This document shows positions 1 through 13,500 of a stretch of 47,158 bases of DNA, piece after piece. The stretch comes from Alectoria sarmentosa. Taxonomy: Eukaryota; Ascomycota; Lecanoromycetes; Lecanorales; Parmeliaceae. Below the pieces are notes generated by a model. It did no database searches and was not told the origin of the DNA. It saw nothing but the letters and a program-made list of their open reading frames with translations. The DNA lies in the NCBI GenBank assembly GCA_009733775.1, contig WOGZ01000263.1, positions 1-47,158 of the forward strand. The letters are read 5' to 3'. Every line of letters starts with the position of its first letter. Position 1 is the stretch's first letter. The translations under genes were made by a program, and so were the position numbers.

Positions 1-255
1 CTGCGATGGGTACGGGTCTGTGACTGCGATGGGTACGGGTCTGTGACTGCGATGGGTACGGGTCTGTGACTGCGATGGGTACGGGTCTGTGACTGCGATG
101 GCCATGGATATGTGACTGCGATGGCCATGGATATGTGACTGCGATGGGTACGGGTCTGTGACTGCGATGGCCATGGATATGTGACTGCGATGGCCATGAA
201 TGGATATGTGATTGCGATGGTTATGAATCTGTGATTGCGATGACCATGGATATGA
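1..255. repeat. 23-bp minisatellite, about 11 units, cut by the window edge
   Basis: A tandem array of 23-bp units begins at base 1, so it may continue outside the window. Units 1-4 (1-92) and unit 7 (139-161) carry the core GGGTACGGGTC. Units 5, 6 and 8 (93-138, 162-184) carry GGCCATGGATA. Unit 9 (185-211) is 27 bp through a 4-bp insertion, and the last two units (212-255) begin TTGCGATG and are decayed. All units share CTGCGATG at the start and TGTGA at the end. The unit is not a multiple of three, so it is not a coding repeat. It is GC-rich and keeps many CpA/TpG sites, in contrast with the DNA to its right. Confidence 0.97.
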
Positions 256-500
256 TTGTATGGCTCCTTTCAAAAAGTCTCAATCACATATCGAGTTTTT
301 CAACCGATGTATAATCGATGTACATTTAAAATAGGTATACAACCATGAAACAACCGTTATATTACAGTTTTAAATCTCCGCGGAGGGTTTAAACAGTAAT
401 ACGCACATTATAATTATTTAAACATTTAAAATTTTAAAAAATTAATTAAAATATACGTTGAAATGAATTTTTTTATTTCACTTTTCGACGATGTTTGCGA
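256..500. other. Transition segment, no gene seen
   Basis: Mixed-composition DNA between the minisatellite and the AT-rich block. A short GC-rich patch (CTCCGCGGAGG, a perfect palindrome, at 377-387) stands out. I see no open reading frame or recognisable repeat here. It may hold the point where the copia element to the right was truncated. Confidence 0.4.
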
Positions 501-1039
501 ATTATGCTTTATAATTAATATGAAAATAAAATTATATAAACGATATATTGTTTTTGAAAAGTGACAAAATGATTTAATTTATAACGATCTTTAAAATTTA
601 TTCGATGTTTTTTGAAATGACTTTAAATGAATGATCATCTTTTTTAACGATAAAATTCTTCGATTTAACGTTTATTTATTGTTTAATAAATTTGATTTAA
701 TAATTTTTATCGCGTTTAAAATGTTTTTTAATAATTCGAAACATAATAATAATAAATATATTCGCTTTCGCATTGATTGCGATATTAAATTCGATAATTA
801 TTAAATAAAAGTTTTTCGATTATTCAAAAATATCATTTAAAAAGATATTATGTTTGATAATTTTTAAATGAATAATAAATTTAAACATTTAAACGTTATT
901 ATTTAACGCAAAGCAAACGTTATGCTTAAAAAAAGATTGTTTTAAAAATATTAAATAAAGTTCGTTCGAGCGGTTAATATTTTTCGCAATATTCAATTCG
1001 TTATTAATCGTGACGTTATTTTATTCGAAATTAATATCG

Positions 1040-3245
1040 AGTTTTTTTTTAATGTATTTCATTTACGCATTATCGATCAAATCGATTATTATTAAATTGT
1101 TTTTCGCAATATTGATTCAAAAGAAATATCAAAATCGCGTTATTAAAGAGCGTTTTTTAAAATATTAAGATAAAAATTATCGTATACTTTTAAACAGCGA
1201 TAAAATAATTATTATCTTTAATGTTAATTGAATTAATAACGTTTTTTTCAAATTCACTTTTTTCGAGTTGAGCATCGTTATCGTCGAAAAACAAATTAAC
1301 GTTTATTATAATAAATGTAAACTCATTGAAAATATCGAGCATTAAGATTTTTTTTTTTTTTTTTTCATTTATAATTTCAAAAAAAAATGTTAAAAGAGAT
1401 ATGCAATTATCGAAAAAAAGGTTAATGATTTATTTAATTTCATTTTAATTTTATGAAGAATTTCATTAAAAGTCGTAATCGTTTTAAACGCATTTGATTT
1501 GAAGCTCGCAATAAAATGATTGTTTAATACGCTTAACGACGATATTATAACTTTTTCATTCATATCGACATTTAAATTTATTATTCGCTTTATAATTAAT
1601 AAAGTTTTCGAATTTGCTTTTATTACGAAATCGTTTGAAATCACGAGATTATATTGAAATCTCATTTCGAATCTTTTCGTTTTATTAACAAAAGTCGTTT
1701 TTATTGAGTTTTATAAGTCTCGAAACTTTAAAAAGGTCATAACGAATTTTTATCGTAAAATGCATTAATAAATGATTATATAAAACGACATCAATTTTTT
1801 CATCATTAATGATATTTGAATTTTGATGAATTTATTTTCGAACGCGCGTGTCTTTAAAAATAAATGAATTTATAAAATAAAAAAAGATTTTGTCGACGAG
1901 ATCGTTCGATATAAAGTTTGTTAAATGATTCGTGATTTCGAATAACGAGAAGGAATCGACTTTAATTAAATTTATGAATTATAAAATCATTTTCGTTTTT
2001 ACGATAATTTTGAATTAAAAATTTGAACAAATAAACGTTAAAATCATTTTTTTATACGGCGATATCGAGAAAATAATTTATATAATATAATTTATAAAAT
2101 TTAAAGTTAAAAGTAAAAAGAATAAGGTTTATAAGTTTATAAAGACATTATATAATTTAAAACAATTTTCGAGAATTTGATATAATATTCTTATAACGTA
2201 TTTTAAAAAATTAAACTTCGAATTTATCGTTATTAATTTTTCGATATTTATTAATAACATTATTATCGTCGTTATTTATATAAACGACATTTTGTTTATA
2301 AATCTCGATAAAGTCGACATTTAAATGATTAAAAATAGGTTTTATAAAAAGTTTGAGATAATCGATTTAAATTTATGTATTTATTATTTTAATATAACGA
2401 TCGTAAAAGATCATGTTAATCGCATTTTACGTTTTAAATAAATAATTTATATCGAAAAGTTTTTTATCGATTATAATATGATTGAATTCGCGATTATTTT
2501 AATTTTCATTATTAACGATAAATTTTATGTCGTCGAAGATGATTTCGTGATTATTAAAGAATCTCGTCACATTTATTAATTTATCGTCGATTTTTTCATA
2601 TATGCGATGTTGAGCACGCGCCCATATATCGTTTTCACAATTTTAATAATTTTTTGATATAATTCGAATCTTGATATTTTTTATTAAAACGCAATTAAGC
2701 GCATCTTTCGATATTTCAATTATATAAAAAATTAATAATTTGTATTTCGAGGCGATCTTAAATCTTTTATAAATTATATCAACATTGATTAAATAAGTGA
2801 TTAAGACATTCGACGTTTCATTTTTAAATACGTTTTTAATATAAATAATGTGATAATTAATTGATTTTTTAAATGACAATTCACAATAACGTTTTTAATT
2901 TATGAAATCGAATATATCGATTAAATTTAAATTATTAAAGAGGCGATTTAATTGCGCGAATTTTTCAATCAATTCAATTTAAACGTTAAATGTTTTCAAA
3001 TAATAATGATTTATTGCGATAATTAAGACGTTATAACGTTGATTAAAAACTCTCAATTTTATGCCCGTATTAAGCATATTAACATTTAACATCATTATAT
3101 ATAAATATAAATCATTATCGAGAATATCGTTTTAAAGTATATTTTCATCGATTAATAAATAATTGATGATTTTATTAAGATTTTCTTTAAGAATAAGTTC
3201 GAGAAATTTCGTCAATTAATCGAATTAAAATATCGTTTATAAATG
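1040..3245 (+). pseudogene. Ty1/copia retrotransposon pol remnant (RT-RNase H), RIP-degraded
   Basis: Conceptual translation of the + strand, passing through many stops and some frame shifts, follows the order of a copia polyprotein. A probable end of integrase/linker lies at about 1,040-1,400 (weak). The reverse transcriptase follows at about 1,790-2,640: FLYGDIEK near 2,051, a Leu-Lys-Gln segment near 2,155, and IYINDILF near 2,275 in place of the YVDD box. The RNase H is at about 2,650-2,940, including KRIFRY, FRGDLK and RRFIFKYVF. The C-terminal tail at about 3,000-3,245 ends in KNKFEKFRQLI. TAMLSTRP-like residues sit near 2,604. Stops are mostly TAA where the family has Gln, Trp or Arg, as C-to-T change predicts. 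No 5' LTR or gag is seen, so the element is truncated on the left. The family assignment is firm; the exact limits are approximate. Confidence 0.88.
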
Positions 3246-4174
3246 ATCTCTTGCGTTAATTTTAAGAAAGTCGTTATTATAATTTTAAAAAAATTATTAT
3301 TATAATTTCAAAGAAGTAATCATCATTTGTGAAATCAATTTAATGTTATTATTCAATAACTTTAAAAAAGCGATTTCATTGATTTTCACACTTCGGATGA
3401 TCGATCGAATTTATTCGTAAAATCTTAAATATTAATTTTGACGTCCTTTACGAACAAATTCTTATTTATCAAAATTCAATTTAAAGTTGATTTGTCATTA
3501 TTATATTTATAATTATAAATCTTGCGAGCATTTGTTTAAAAGGCTTATATTTATATACGATTCAAATTTAAAAATAATGTTATTATTCAAAAGATCGTTA
3601 TCGTCAAATTTGTTTAATTATTCACGAGAATTTTTCAACAATATGACTTTTAAGTGCTTTTAAACGTTATCACAATTATTATATTTATGCGTTTAAACTT
3701 TATACTTTTAAATATCATTATCGTTATCATTATCGCAATGTATCGATCGTAACCTATATACACCTTATCAATCATTATTGTCAAGCATCAATACTCTAAA
3801 ACGATTTTTATAGGCCTTACGATCAATCGCATGCATGCATATACAATTCGAAATATTTCTTTCAATCGAAACATTATTCTCACATATATTCTTCGATTAT
3901 GTATCGATCGATTTTTGATGTGCATCAAATGAACTGAAAATAAATTTATCAAAAAACGGTTTTTCGTCAAAAAGTGGAATTTTTTTATGTGACACCGTGA
4001 CGAATATGTTTAAAAGAATATAATCGTTTTCAAAATTCGATTTTTCTTCGATTTTTCATTGTTTTTATTCGGTTTTGAACATCGCGAGTTTTCAATTTCG
4101 TGTTTTGAAATTTGAATATCCTAGAAAATATAAAAGATGATAAAAAGATATAAAATGATTTCACGCTTATAATT
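3246..4174 (+). other. Non-coding 3' part of the copia element
   Basis: This stretch follows the end of the pol remnant and precedes the satellite, polypurine tract and LTR. The part from about 3,716 to 3,960 is clearly less RIP-altered than the pol region, with normal CA/TG words such as GCATGCATGCATA near 3,831. A 60-codon minus-strand frame (3,788-3,970) has no recognisable similarity and is probably chance. I read the segment as the 3' untranslated part of the element. Confidence 0.45.
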
Positions 4175-4382
4175 CGACGTTACGGTTCACTTTTGTTACC
4201 CGACGCTAATTTTCACGATTACAACCCGACGTTACGGTTCACTTTTGTTATTTGACGCTGATTTTCACGATTATAATTCGACGTTACGATTCACTTTTGC
4301 TACTCGACATTGATTTTCACGATTACAATTCGACGTTATAATTCACTTTTATTATTCGACGTTGATTTTCACTTTTATAATT
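4175..4382. repeat. 26-bp satellite, eight monomers arranged as four 52-bp dimers
   Basis: The word CGACGTTACGGTTCAC or a close variant recurs at 4,175, 4,227, 4,279 and 4,331, a period of 52 bp. Each 52-bp unit is two related 26-mers: type A begins CGACGTTACGRTTCAC and type B begins CGACGCTGATTTTCAC. That gives an A-B-A-B higher-order pattern of eight monomers. The rightmost dimer has more C-to-T changes than the first. The array lies just upstream of the polypurine tract, so it is probably internal to the copia element's 3' non-coding part. Confidence 0.93.
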
Positions 4383-4405
4383 TAAAATTTAAATTTAAAA
4401 AGATG

Positions 4406-4419
4406 CGAGCGAAAGGGAA
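4406..4419 (+). other. Candidate polypurine tract
   Basis: The purine-rich run GAGCGAAAGGGAA (one C) ends directly before the TG of the proposed 3' LTR at 4,420. This is the position and composition expected of the plus-strand primer of an LTR retrotransposon in + orientation, matching the strand of the copia pol remnant. Confidence 0.5.
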
Positions 4420-4554
4420 TGTTAAAATTCGGGTCACGTGACGTTAAGCCTTGACGGTTACGTGCGCACATTAATGCGCTCGTATATAGATCGCTTTTTC
4501 TTTCGTAATACTCTTAAAGCAATACAATTAAGTGTTCTACTCCATATTTTGACA
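4420..4554 (+). repeat. Short LTR (135 bp), proposed 3' LTR of the copia element
   Basis: The segment starts TGTTAAAATTC and ends CATATTTTGACA, giving TG...CA termini. It contains a CACGTG box near 4,435 and the word AATACAATTAAGTGTT near 4,520. The reverse complement of 11,643-11,763 aligns over its length, mostly with C-to-T differences, so this is a dispersed repeat. No 5-bp target duplication is seen (flanks GGGAA and GAGCG). The copy is far less mutated than the one at 11.7 kb. Confidence 0.6.
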
Positions 4555-4663
4555 GAGCGCATGCGTTCGTCACGTGACCTTGTTACGTTAAAGGAAAATG
4601 CGACTTAAGCTACGAGCGCATGCGTTCGTCAAGTGACCTTGTTACGTGACCTGAATTTCAACA
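4555..4663 (-). repeat. Inverted partial copy of the same LTR
   Basis: Read on the minus strand from 4,663, the sequence starts TGTTGAAATTCAGGTCACG and runs through AACGCATGCGCTCG, like the left half of the LTR family, but lacks the right (U5-like) end. An internal direct duplication places GCATGCGTTCGTCA.GTGACC at about 4,558 and again at about 4,617. The forward LTR at 4,420-4,554 therefore abuts an oppositely oriented partial LTR, as after a nested insertion or rearrangement. Confidence 0.55.
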
Positions 4664-7355
4664 TTAATATCTCAAATGACTTATGCGAGCATATCATAAA
4701 TTGAGAATTTAATCGTTAATTTTACGCGATGTAACATCGAGATCTAAATTCAAAAAAAAATCGAAATAAATTAAAAAAGAAATAACGTTATTCATCGAAT
4801 TGAAATGTTTTTTATATTTAAAAATGATATAAAATATAACGAATTTGATGTTATGTTGTTTAAATACGAATATAAACATTAAAATCAAAATTTAATAATT
4901 AAACTTTTATAAATATAAATAATAAAGATTATTGCTTTGCAATCAAGCGATAATACTATAATTATTAAATTCGATATTATTTCATATAAATTTTATTTAA
5001 ATGTTATTGCGTATTCATTGTTTTTAAGACATTAAATTTAAAAATAAGTTTAAAATATGAAAAACATTATGAGAACAAATTTCTTTCTTTAATCATCGAT
5101 AATAATGTTAATGCGTATTTTATTCATATTAATGAAAATGCGAGCGCTTTTAATGTTTTTAATAAAATAAATATCATTAATTTAAAATCGAGAGCGCGAT
5201 ATTGCATAAAGAAATCTTTATTAAAAATATAAAATGTTAAAAATAAACATAATTCATCATTTATCGCGATGATAATAAATTATTTATTTCAATCGTGAAA
5301 ATAATCATGATTTTCCTTTAATTATTAAAAGATTCGATAAAATTTCGATCTCTGCGATGACGTTTCTTATTATTAAATCTATCATTTTTTCGATCATTAT
5401 TCTTTTTGTTTTTGAGTTTATTGTTATCATTATTATTATTATTATTATCGTCATTTTTTATCGTCATTATTATTAAAGTTATTATTGAAATTATTTTAAC
5501 GACTTTTGTTAAAAAATTAATCGCATTTCGTTTTAATATAATAATACTTTTTGTAATAAATGTAATAATTAATAAGTTTTTAAATGATTTTGTTATTAAG
5601 ATCAAGTATAACGCTCTTTTAAAAATTAATAATAATAATATATTTTGAAATTGAAATTACAAGACGAGAGAGACGTTGAGCGACGAAAATAAAAATAAAT
5701 TCTTAAAGCTCAAAAAAGAAATTAATCATAATTTAAATAAATTAAATAATAACGTACTTTAATGAATAAATTGTCTCGATATTAATTCTATTTATAAATT
5801 TATGATTTTGAATATAATAAATAAAGTAAACGTTATTCGCTTTATTTAAATTCGTATAAAAAAATGAAAAAATTGATTTTGAATCTCAATTTAAATAATA
5901 AATTAATGATAGTATTATAAAATGCTTTTAAAACGAACGACAAAATCATTAATATTTTTATATTAATTAAGATTTAATTTAAATAATTAATAATATAAAT
6001 TATTGAATGTATTAAAACCTTTAAACTTATTACTTTTATAAATACCATTTTATAAAATATGCGTATTGATCTCATCTTTATAATTCATAAACAAATTGTT
6101 TTTAAAACGATTTTTAATAATATTAATATAAAGTTTATGTCTTGAATTTCATTTAATTCGTTTTTTTTTAATAATATCGATTATTATTATAAGCTCGTTA
6201 AATAAAATGTTTTAAAAAATAATGAATATAATAAAAATCTCACTTTATTTCACTTTAATAAATTTGATAAAACGTTACAACGTAAAAAATTATCACATTT
6301 TTAAAATTATATTTGAAAATCTTCGAGTTTTTCAAACTTCTTGATATGAAATAGAAAATCATTATTAAACTTCACGTCGACGATTTCTTTAAATATAATA
6401 ATAATTTCGATATGTTATTAAAAGCATAAAGAATTTAAATGTTAATAAGAAAATTAAATTTAATAAATTAAACGAAAATTTTAGAAAAATCTTCGCTATT
6501 AACTAATTCGAAAAAAATTCGCGAATGAAATTATCGAAAATTATAATGTTATTAAACAAATAAATAAATATATAATCGCGTTTTTTATTTTTCGAGCGCG
6601 TTTTGAATTGACGATATATTTTGTTTAATGTTTAATTATAAAAAGAGAAATCGCGTTTAAAAATGCGTTTTATTAATCGAACTCTTTTAAATTGCGCTCG
6701 AAACTCTTTTCAAAAAATGTTTAAAAATATAAAAAATGTGAAAATGCGAAGACGTTTAAACTTATCTTAATTTATAAAAAAAAAATGTTTAAATCGTTGA
6801 AATTTATCTCGATGAAAAATATAATTAATGAAAATAATTAAATCTTTTAATGATTCAAAATCAAAAGAGATATTCAAGAATTTTTTATATTCTTTTTTAA
6901 TTATAATTAACATTAAAATCGTTAATATAATAACGATTATTAATATAATAAAAATCGTGTTTTGCGATAAAATGCTCGTTGTTTGATCGACTCTTTATCG
7001 TTATTAATTTTAACTTGATATTTCATTAAAAGCAATTTGATGATTAATATTATAATAATAATAATAATAAAAACAAAATTTATAACGTATTGCGATCTCT
7101 TTTTCATTTCATAAATAACGAAATAACATTATTTAATAACGCTTAATCGATTAATGAAATAACGCGCATTATTTAATTTCAATCCCTTTATTCTTTAAAT
7201 AAAAAATTACGATGATTTATAAAGTTAAACGATTTTTTAAAAAGTTATTCGATTATTGCGCTTTGAATATAAGTCATCGCTTAAAGGTTAAAATTAATAA
7301 ATAATTAATCGCAATTCTTTAAAAACAAATTATAATTAACGTTTTACGATTTATT
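4664..7355. other. RIP-degraded repeat DNA, unresolved
   Basis: AT-rich DNA with retained CpG, no intact gene. A minus-strand frame at 5,318-5,605 encodes an Asn/Asp-rich run followed by Lys/Arg-rich residues. That composition fits the end of a retroelement gag but also any translated ATT/ATA microsatellite (the repeat at about 5,425-5,460 lies inside it). Another triplet run of ATA lies near 7,045-7,070. I could not place RT or integrase motifs on either strand. Confidence 0.4.
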
Positions 7356-7363
7356 ATTTACGA

Positions 7364-7765
7364 TTATCATATAAATAAATCGTTAAATTAAGTTAAATAT
7401 ATATTTAAAGCACAATTTATAAATAAAAATAATCATATATAATAAATAAATTTAAGAAAATTATTACGCAAAAATCGCAAAGTGAATAATTACTTTATCG
7501 TTAAATTTTGACATTGCGACTTAATTTTCAAGAAACTTTATTTATACGCTTAATTAATAAGTTAATTAATTTATAAATGATAAATAAATGATATTAAACG
7601 AATATTCGCGATTTCGAGCTCATAATTTATTAAAAATAAATAAAACATTTAATCAATTAAATAACTGCAATAGAGTATCTAAATACAAAATGTGTTAAGT
7701 TTCGATAAATCTTTCTTGCCTCGATAAACCTTTCATGTTTAATCTCTAACACATTTTAACATTAA
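7364..7765 (-). repeat. Left copy of a ~410-bp direct repeat, probable LTR
   Basis: It aligns with 11,764-12,178 over its whole length in the same orientation. Shared anchors are GATTATCATATAAATAAA at the left, TTTATACGCTTAATT in the middle, and AAATCTTTC with CTTTCATGTTTAAT at the right. Read on the minus strand, the unit starts TGTTAAAATGTGTTAGAG, an LTR-like start. The two copies differ by many C/T and G/A changes. Confidence 0.7.
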
Positions 7766-10700
7766 TCGAAGTTATAAATTCAACGTCTGATAATATAATA
7801 ATACGTTATTCATTTAATGCTTTTTTTATAATAAATATTGATATAAAAAGACGTTAACGTTTATTTAAAGATTTATAAATCTTAATCTCCTTTTTGAAAT
7901 TTACAAAATGTGACTGTTTTTCGACGAAATGTATATTATTAATGCGAATAACCTTTTTTTTGATTAAATTATAAAAACGAAAAATAAATTCGTTTTTGTA
8001 ATCTAAAAAAAATACATTTCTCGCTTTTATTTATATATTTTTTTGAATTCATTTTAAAGCGTAAACGATGAAATTAATAATATATATATAAATAATAAAT
8101 TTACAATAATAAAAGACTTCAAAAAATGTAATAATGATTTTGATATTAAAAAAACGCATCGTTAAATAATTAATTATAATCATTATTTTAAAACAAAAAG
8201 ATTTATTGAAATTGAAATTTAACAAAATTAAATATATCTTATTTATCAAAATTTGATCAAATCGTTTAACGATTTTATTTATTTTGAAATTATTTATAAT
8301 AATGAATTTTTACTTAATGCTCGTTTAAACAAAATATTCAAAAAAGACCTTATTAATATATTCGTTTTTATTATTAAAACGAATGCGATAAATTCGATAA
8401 TCGTGAAATTTCAAATAAATTTTAAAACGTAAGAATATAATAAAGATTTCACTTTTGTGATAAATATAATAAATTTCAAAATAACAAATAAAATCATTTT
8501 TAAACATTATAAAATATTTATAATCGTTGAAATTAATGAAAATTAAAGACTTAATAAAATCGTTATAAATAAATTTATTCGATAAAATATCGAACGCTAT
8601 AAGCGAATTATGAGAAATAATCTTTTAACGATTCATTTTATAACATTCGCAAATGTATTTCTCGACGATATTTTTAAAAAAAATTCATATTCATAATAAT
8701 ATTAAAATTTTATTAAAATTTTATTAATTTAAATAATTTATGCGAGCATATTATAACTAATAAATCGAATTCGAAAAAATATTAAAACCGATCAAAGTAT
8801 TATTATCTTTTTAAAAGTTTAAAAAAAACAAATCGCGGCTTCGCGTATCGATTAACGTAATATTATTTTAAAATAAAATATAATCTTTCTTATAAAAGAC
8901 GATTTCAATATTAATATTTGAGAGTTTTTTAATCGATAAAAGATTGACGTTTATATAAAATATATATAAGATATTAAAAATCGTTAAAATAACGCGTTTA
9001 TTATTAACATTAAAATTATAATTAATAATATCGTAAATAAAAAATTAACTTTAACGTTTTTAAAATCTTTAATCGATCAAAATTGAATTTTATTATAAAT
9101 AATAAATATCGAACGATTAATAAAAAAATAACGAATATAATTAAAGTTTATTATAATTCGAATATCATAATTTATAAATTTGACGAATAATTGACTTTTA
9201 TTTAAATTAAAATTCGTTATTAAATTAATAAAATTTTCGTTTTTATTTTGATTTGCTTAATTGATTGCATTTAGAATATTAAAATTATTTAAAATAAAAT
9301 TTAAATAATTTTAATCATTTAATTCGTTTAAAAATGTTATATAAATATGAAAATAAACGTTTTTTTGGGGAATATACGTTATATTAACGTTAATATAATT
9401 AATTTTTTTAAACGAAAACGTTAAATAACGCTTTTTCAATGCGTTTACATTTAATATTTAAAACGTTAATATTCGCATAAATAATATCGATTTACGTCTT
9501 TTTTTTATTTTTTATTTATTTATAAACTCTTTAAGTTTTAAATAAAGAAATTTAATTTCACATTTAATAAAAAAATGCTTAAATTTGCGATTAACGATTT
9601 TATAAAAAATATAAATATCGCGATTAATGAAATTAAAGTCGTCGTAATCGCTTTTAATAAATTGTTTATTTTTATTATTACGATAAATAAGCATAATAAT
9701 ATTATCTTTTTTAATTATAAATATATAACGCTTTTCGTTCATTACATTATAAATAATTAAATCGAATTTAATTACATTTAAATTATAAAGTATATAAATT
9801 TAAATGTAAATTGTTATAAAGATATCGTAAATTTCATCGAATTTTATAAAAAAGAGTTAAATGAAATAAGGTTTTAATAATGATAATAAATTATTTAAAT
9901 CAACGATTTCGACGTTAATTTTACGAATTTTTTTTATATTAATAAACGTTCTTTTCGAAATTAATGTTAATGTTATATAATTAACGTATAAGTTCGATAT
10001 AAAGTTTAAAACTCATAAATTTATAATAAATATCGATAAGATTTAACATAATTTAAGGATTTTCGTTATGTTTTTTTAATGAATTAACGATTAACGTAAT
10101 TAAGACGTTAACGAATAATCACGCAAACTTTAAATCTGATAATAATAATAATAAATTAAAAACTGTTTAACATTAATCAATCATTAATATTTTCGCTTTA
10201 TTTAATATATTTGATAATAAATTTCAAAATAATAATGAAAAGTAAAGAAAAACTATTTTTATTATTTATAAAAACATTTTCGATAACACTTTAAACGTTG
10301 AATTTAATTATCGATATCAAAATAAAAAAATAAAAAAATATAAGAAATTGATAATAGGTAATGATAAAAATAACGAAAACGAAGGTTTTTTTATTACGAT
10401 TAAAAACGAATTGAAAATATCGATTTAAGAAATATCGCTTTAGAAAGATATCGAAATAAATGAATTTAATAATAATTTAAAAAACGATTCGAACGTTTTA
10501 AAAGATATTAATAAATAAGATCGTTTGTTTTTAACGCGTAAATTAAAGATTTCGATATTATTTAAGACATTAAATGACTTTTTATTGATTTTAAAATCGT
10601 TATCGCACGACGATAATGTGAAAGAAATAAAATAAATGCTTTATTAATCTTCGTTAAAGTCGTTTAAATTTTTATTTATATTAATTAATTATTATCGTTA

Positions 10701-11642
10701 TATTTTAAGATTTTGCAATAAAAACGAGAAATGTTTATACGAAAAATAATAACAAATTTAAACGATAATATTATAATGAAATAAAATTAATAATATAAAA
10801 AATTTAATTTTGAATTTAATAATAAAATTTAAGTTCGATTATAATTATATTAAATATTATTATAAACATATAAACCTTTTTAAAAAATTCGCACTTTTTT
10901 TATATTGTTTAATTTAAAGATTCAAATTCAAAATATTCGCTTTAACGATTATTATTATAAAATTAAAATTAATTAAATTTTATAAATATATTAACAAAAT
11001 GTTATCGATAACGAATGAAGAATTTGATGATAAAACTTTAATCTTTTTTTTTCAAAGGATTTTTAAGATCAAAACGTTAATTTTGACATATAAAGTTTAT
11101 TATTTTTACTTTCAAACAAATTTTTAAACGTTTAAATAATAATAAAATCAATTTTAAATTATTTTAAATAATGATTAAATTAAATTAATATTAATATTCA
11201 ATTATTCAATTTGTTTTATTAATTTAATATATCGTTGAAAATATAAATTATTAGTTTGATGAAATGTCATAAAAATAAAAGCGCATTTTTTATTTATTTA
11301 ATGTGTCTCATATAAGAAAGTTGATAATATTATAAAAATAATATTATAATTCGATCGCACGATTTTGTACGAGCTCGATTAAAAACGAATAACTTCGACT
11401 TATCGAAAATTAAAAAAATTTCAATTTTCGAATTTTGAATCATAATTATTTAAACTTAAAGATTATTTTGTAAATAAAAATTATTTATTTCAAAAAAGTT
11501 AATTAATTGAATAAGAATCTTTATAATTAATTATTTTATTATGATAAACATAAAATGTTTAAAAATAATTATAATCATAATAATAAATAAATAAATAAAT
11601 TATGTTTATAACGATCGTCGAATAAGTTCGAGTTTATAATTT
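7766..11642. other. RIP-degraded interior between the 410-bp repeats
   Basis: About 3.9 kb of AT-rich DNA with short frames only. If the flanking 410-bp repeats are LTRs, this is the body of one element, probably minus-oriented from the TG start of the repeat. I could not identify protein motifs with confidence. A TATGCGAGCATAT word near 8,740 also occurs near 4,681, next to the short LTR, suggesting another decayed piece of that family. The whole stretch lacks any intact gene. Confidence 0.4.
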
Positions 11643-11763
11643 ATGAAAATATGATATAAAACACTTAATTGTATTATTTTAAAAGTGTTATAAAGAAAAG
11701 TGTGATCTAAATTACGAGCGTATACGCTCGTCACATAATCTATCATTTAATCTAAATTTCGAC
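11643..11763 (-). repeat. RIP-altered copy of the short LTR
   Basis: On the minus strand this reads TGTCGAAATTTAGATTAAAT and continues to ATACAATTAAGTGTTTTATA and CATATTTTCATA, matching the 135-bp LTR at 4,420-4,554 with C-to-T changes. It contains a perfect 18-bp palindrome, ACGAGCGTATACGCTCGT, at 11,713-11,730. It abuts the 410-bp repeat directly. Confidence 0.6.
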
Positions 11764-12178
11764 AATTTACCACTTGCGATTATCATATAAATAAACAATT
11801 AAATTAAATTAAATATTATTTAAAGCACGATTTGTTAACGAAAATAATTATATATAATAAATAAATTTAAATTACGCAATTGTCGCAAAATGAATAATTA
11901 CTCTTTCGCTTAGATTTTGATATTACGATTTAATTTTTAAAGACTTTTCTTTATACGCTTAATTGATGAACCAATTAATTTATAAATAATAAATAAATAA
12001 TTAATTAAACGAATGTTTTACGATTTCGAACTTATAATTTATTAAAAATAAATAAATCATTTGATTGATTAAATAACTATAATGAAGTATTTAAATATAA
12101 ATGTATCGTTAAGTTTCAATAAATCTTTCTTGTTTCGATAAATCTTTCATGTTTAATAGTTAATATATTTCAACAAAT
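11764..12178 (-). repeat. Right copy of the ~410-bp direct repeat, probable LTR
   Basis: Partner of 7,364-7,765 in direct orientation. On the minus strand it starts TGTTGAAATATATTAACT and contains the paired words AAGATTTATCGAAACAAG and AAGATTTATTGAAAC. The distance between copies is about 4.4 kb, short for a complete gypsy element and plausible for a copia element or a deletion derivative. Confidence 0.7.
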
Positions 12179-12809
12179 TTCAACGATAATTTCAACGATA
12201 ATAAAAACAATTATAAATTATTATATATTTAAAAACGTCGTTAATAATAATAACAAACGAGTTAGTAACGAGATTCATTTATACGAAATATTAATTACGA
12301 ACTTACTAACTTGTTTCAATAAAGTTAAAAGACTTTACGATACGACGTTATAAAAAATCGTCTTTTGTCGAACGCGATCGAGATTAATATAAGATAAAAT
12401 AACGTTAACAACAATTTTCTTATCAAATATCATCGCAATATTAATTTTTACGACTTATATAAAAGATTTATATATACGAGAAATATTAAATAATTAAAAA
12501 CAAAACATATATTAATAATTGAAATCGTGATTTAATTGCGCGAAAACTTATTATTCAATATAATCGAAAAAATGTAAACTTTTTTTTCTTTGTTATAAAC
12601 TCGTTTCGAATATATATAACGATGATTATCGATTATAATTGATTAAATTATATCATATTTCGATAATAAAATTCTTTTTTTCGATACGTTAATAAGACGT
12701 TCTCGAACGATAAATTTTTTTGTCAAATTTATACGATATATTTATTATAAAATTTATTTTTCAAAATTTATTTTACGTGTTTACGAATAATAATATTATA
12801 AAACATTTA

Positions 12810-12841
<32 letters not shown>

Positions 12842-13347
12842 ATATTTTAAATTAACGATTAATAATAAAATAAATTGTAATTATATCGATTTAAAGTCGT
12901 ATATTCTTTTATATAATATAATCGTTATATTATATTAATTTAATCGCGATTACGTCGCGCAACGTCGTGATATCGTATATTAAATACGTAACTTAATTAA
13001 ACTTTATTCGATTATTTAAAAACAAATAATTTCGTATTATATAAACAATTAAGATTTAAATATTATAATTTTCAATATAATGTTATAGCGTGCGTTTAAA
13101 GCAAAAAAATTAAAGTCTTAATTTTAATGCAATACGTACATTTAAACGATAACGTAAAAAGATTTTCTTCACGAATTAAAGAATTATTGTTAATATAATC
13201 GCTCGCAATTACTTTTTATAATTTAAATAAACGCGTATATAAATAGTTAATTAATTAATAATAATAAACGTATGCGTTTTAAAATACGTAAATCGAATAT
13301 TAAATAATATTATTAAAACATCGAAATATAATATAATTTAATATAAA
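12179..13347. other. RIP-degraded DNA left of the gene island
   Basis: AT-rich, no gene found. It contains a microsatellite of ATT triplets at about 12,810-12,838 and CpG-retaining words such as TCGCGCAACGTCGTGA near 12,955. No LTR or retroelement motif could be placed. Confidence 0.4.
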
Positions 13348-13500
13348 TTTAATATTACGATTTTTATTATAAACGTTATAAATTTAAATTTAATTTTATA
13401 ATACGTATTATATTAAAAATTTAATATTACGATCTTTATTATAAACGTTATAAATTTAATTTTAATTTTCATAATACGTATTATATTAAAAATTTAATAT
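13348..13500. repeat. 72-73 bp tandem duplication
   Basis: Two adjacent copies start TTTAATATTACGAT at 13,348 and 13,420, and the first bases of a third start at 13,493. Both contain TTATTATAAACGTTATAAA and ATAATACGTATTATATTAAA. They differ by a few substitutions and one base of length. The array lies about 300 bp outside the left edge of the gene island. Confidence 0.9.
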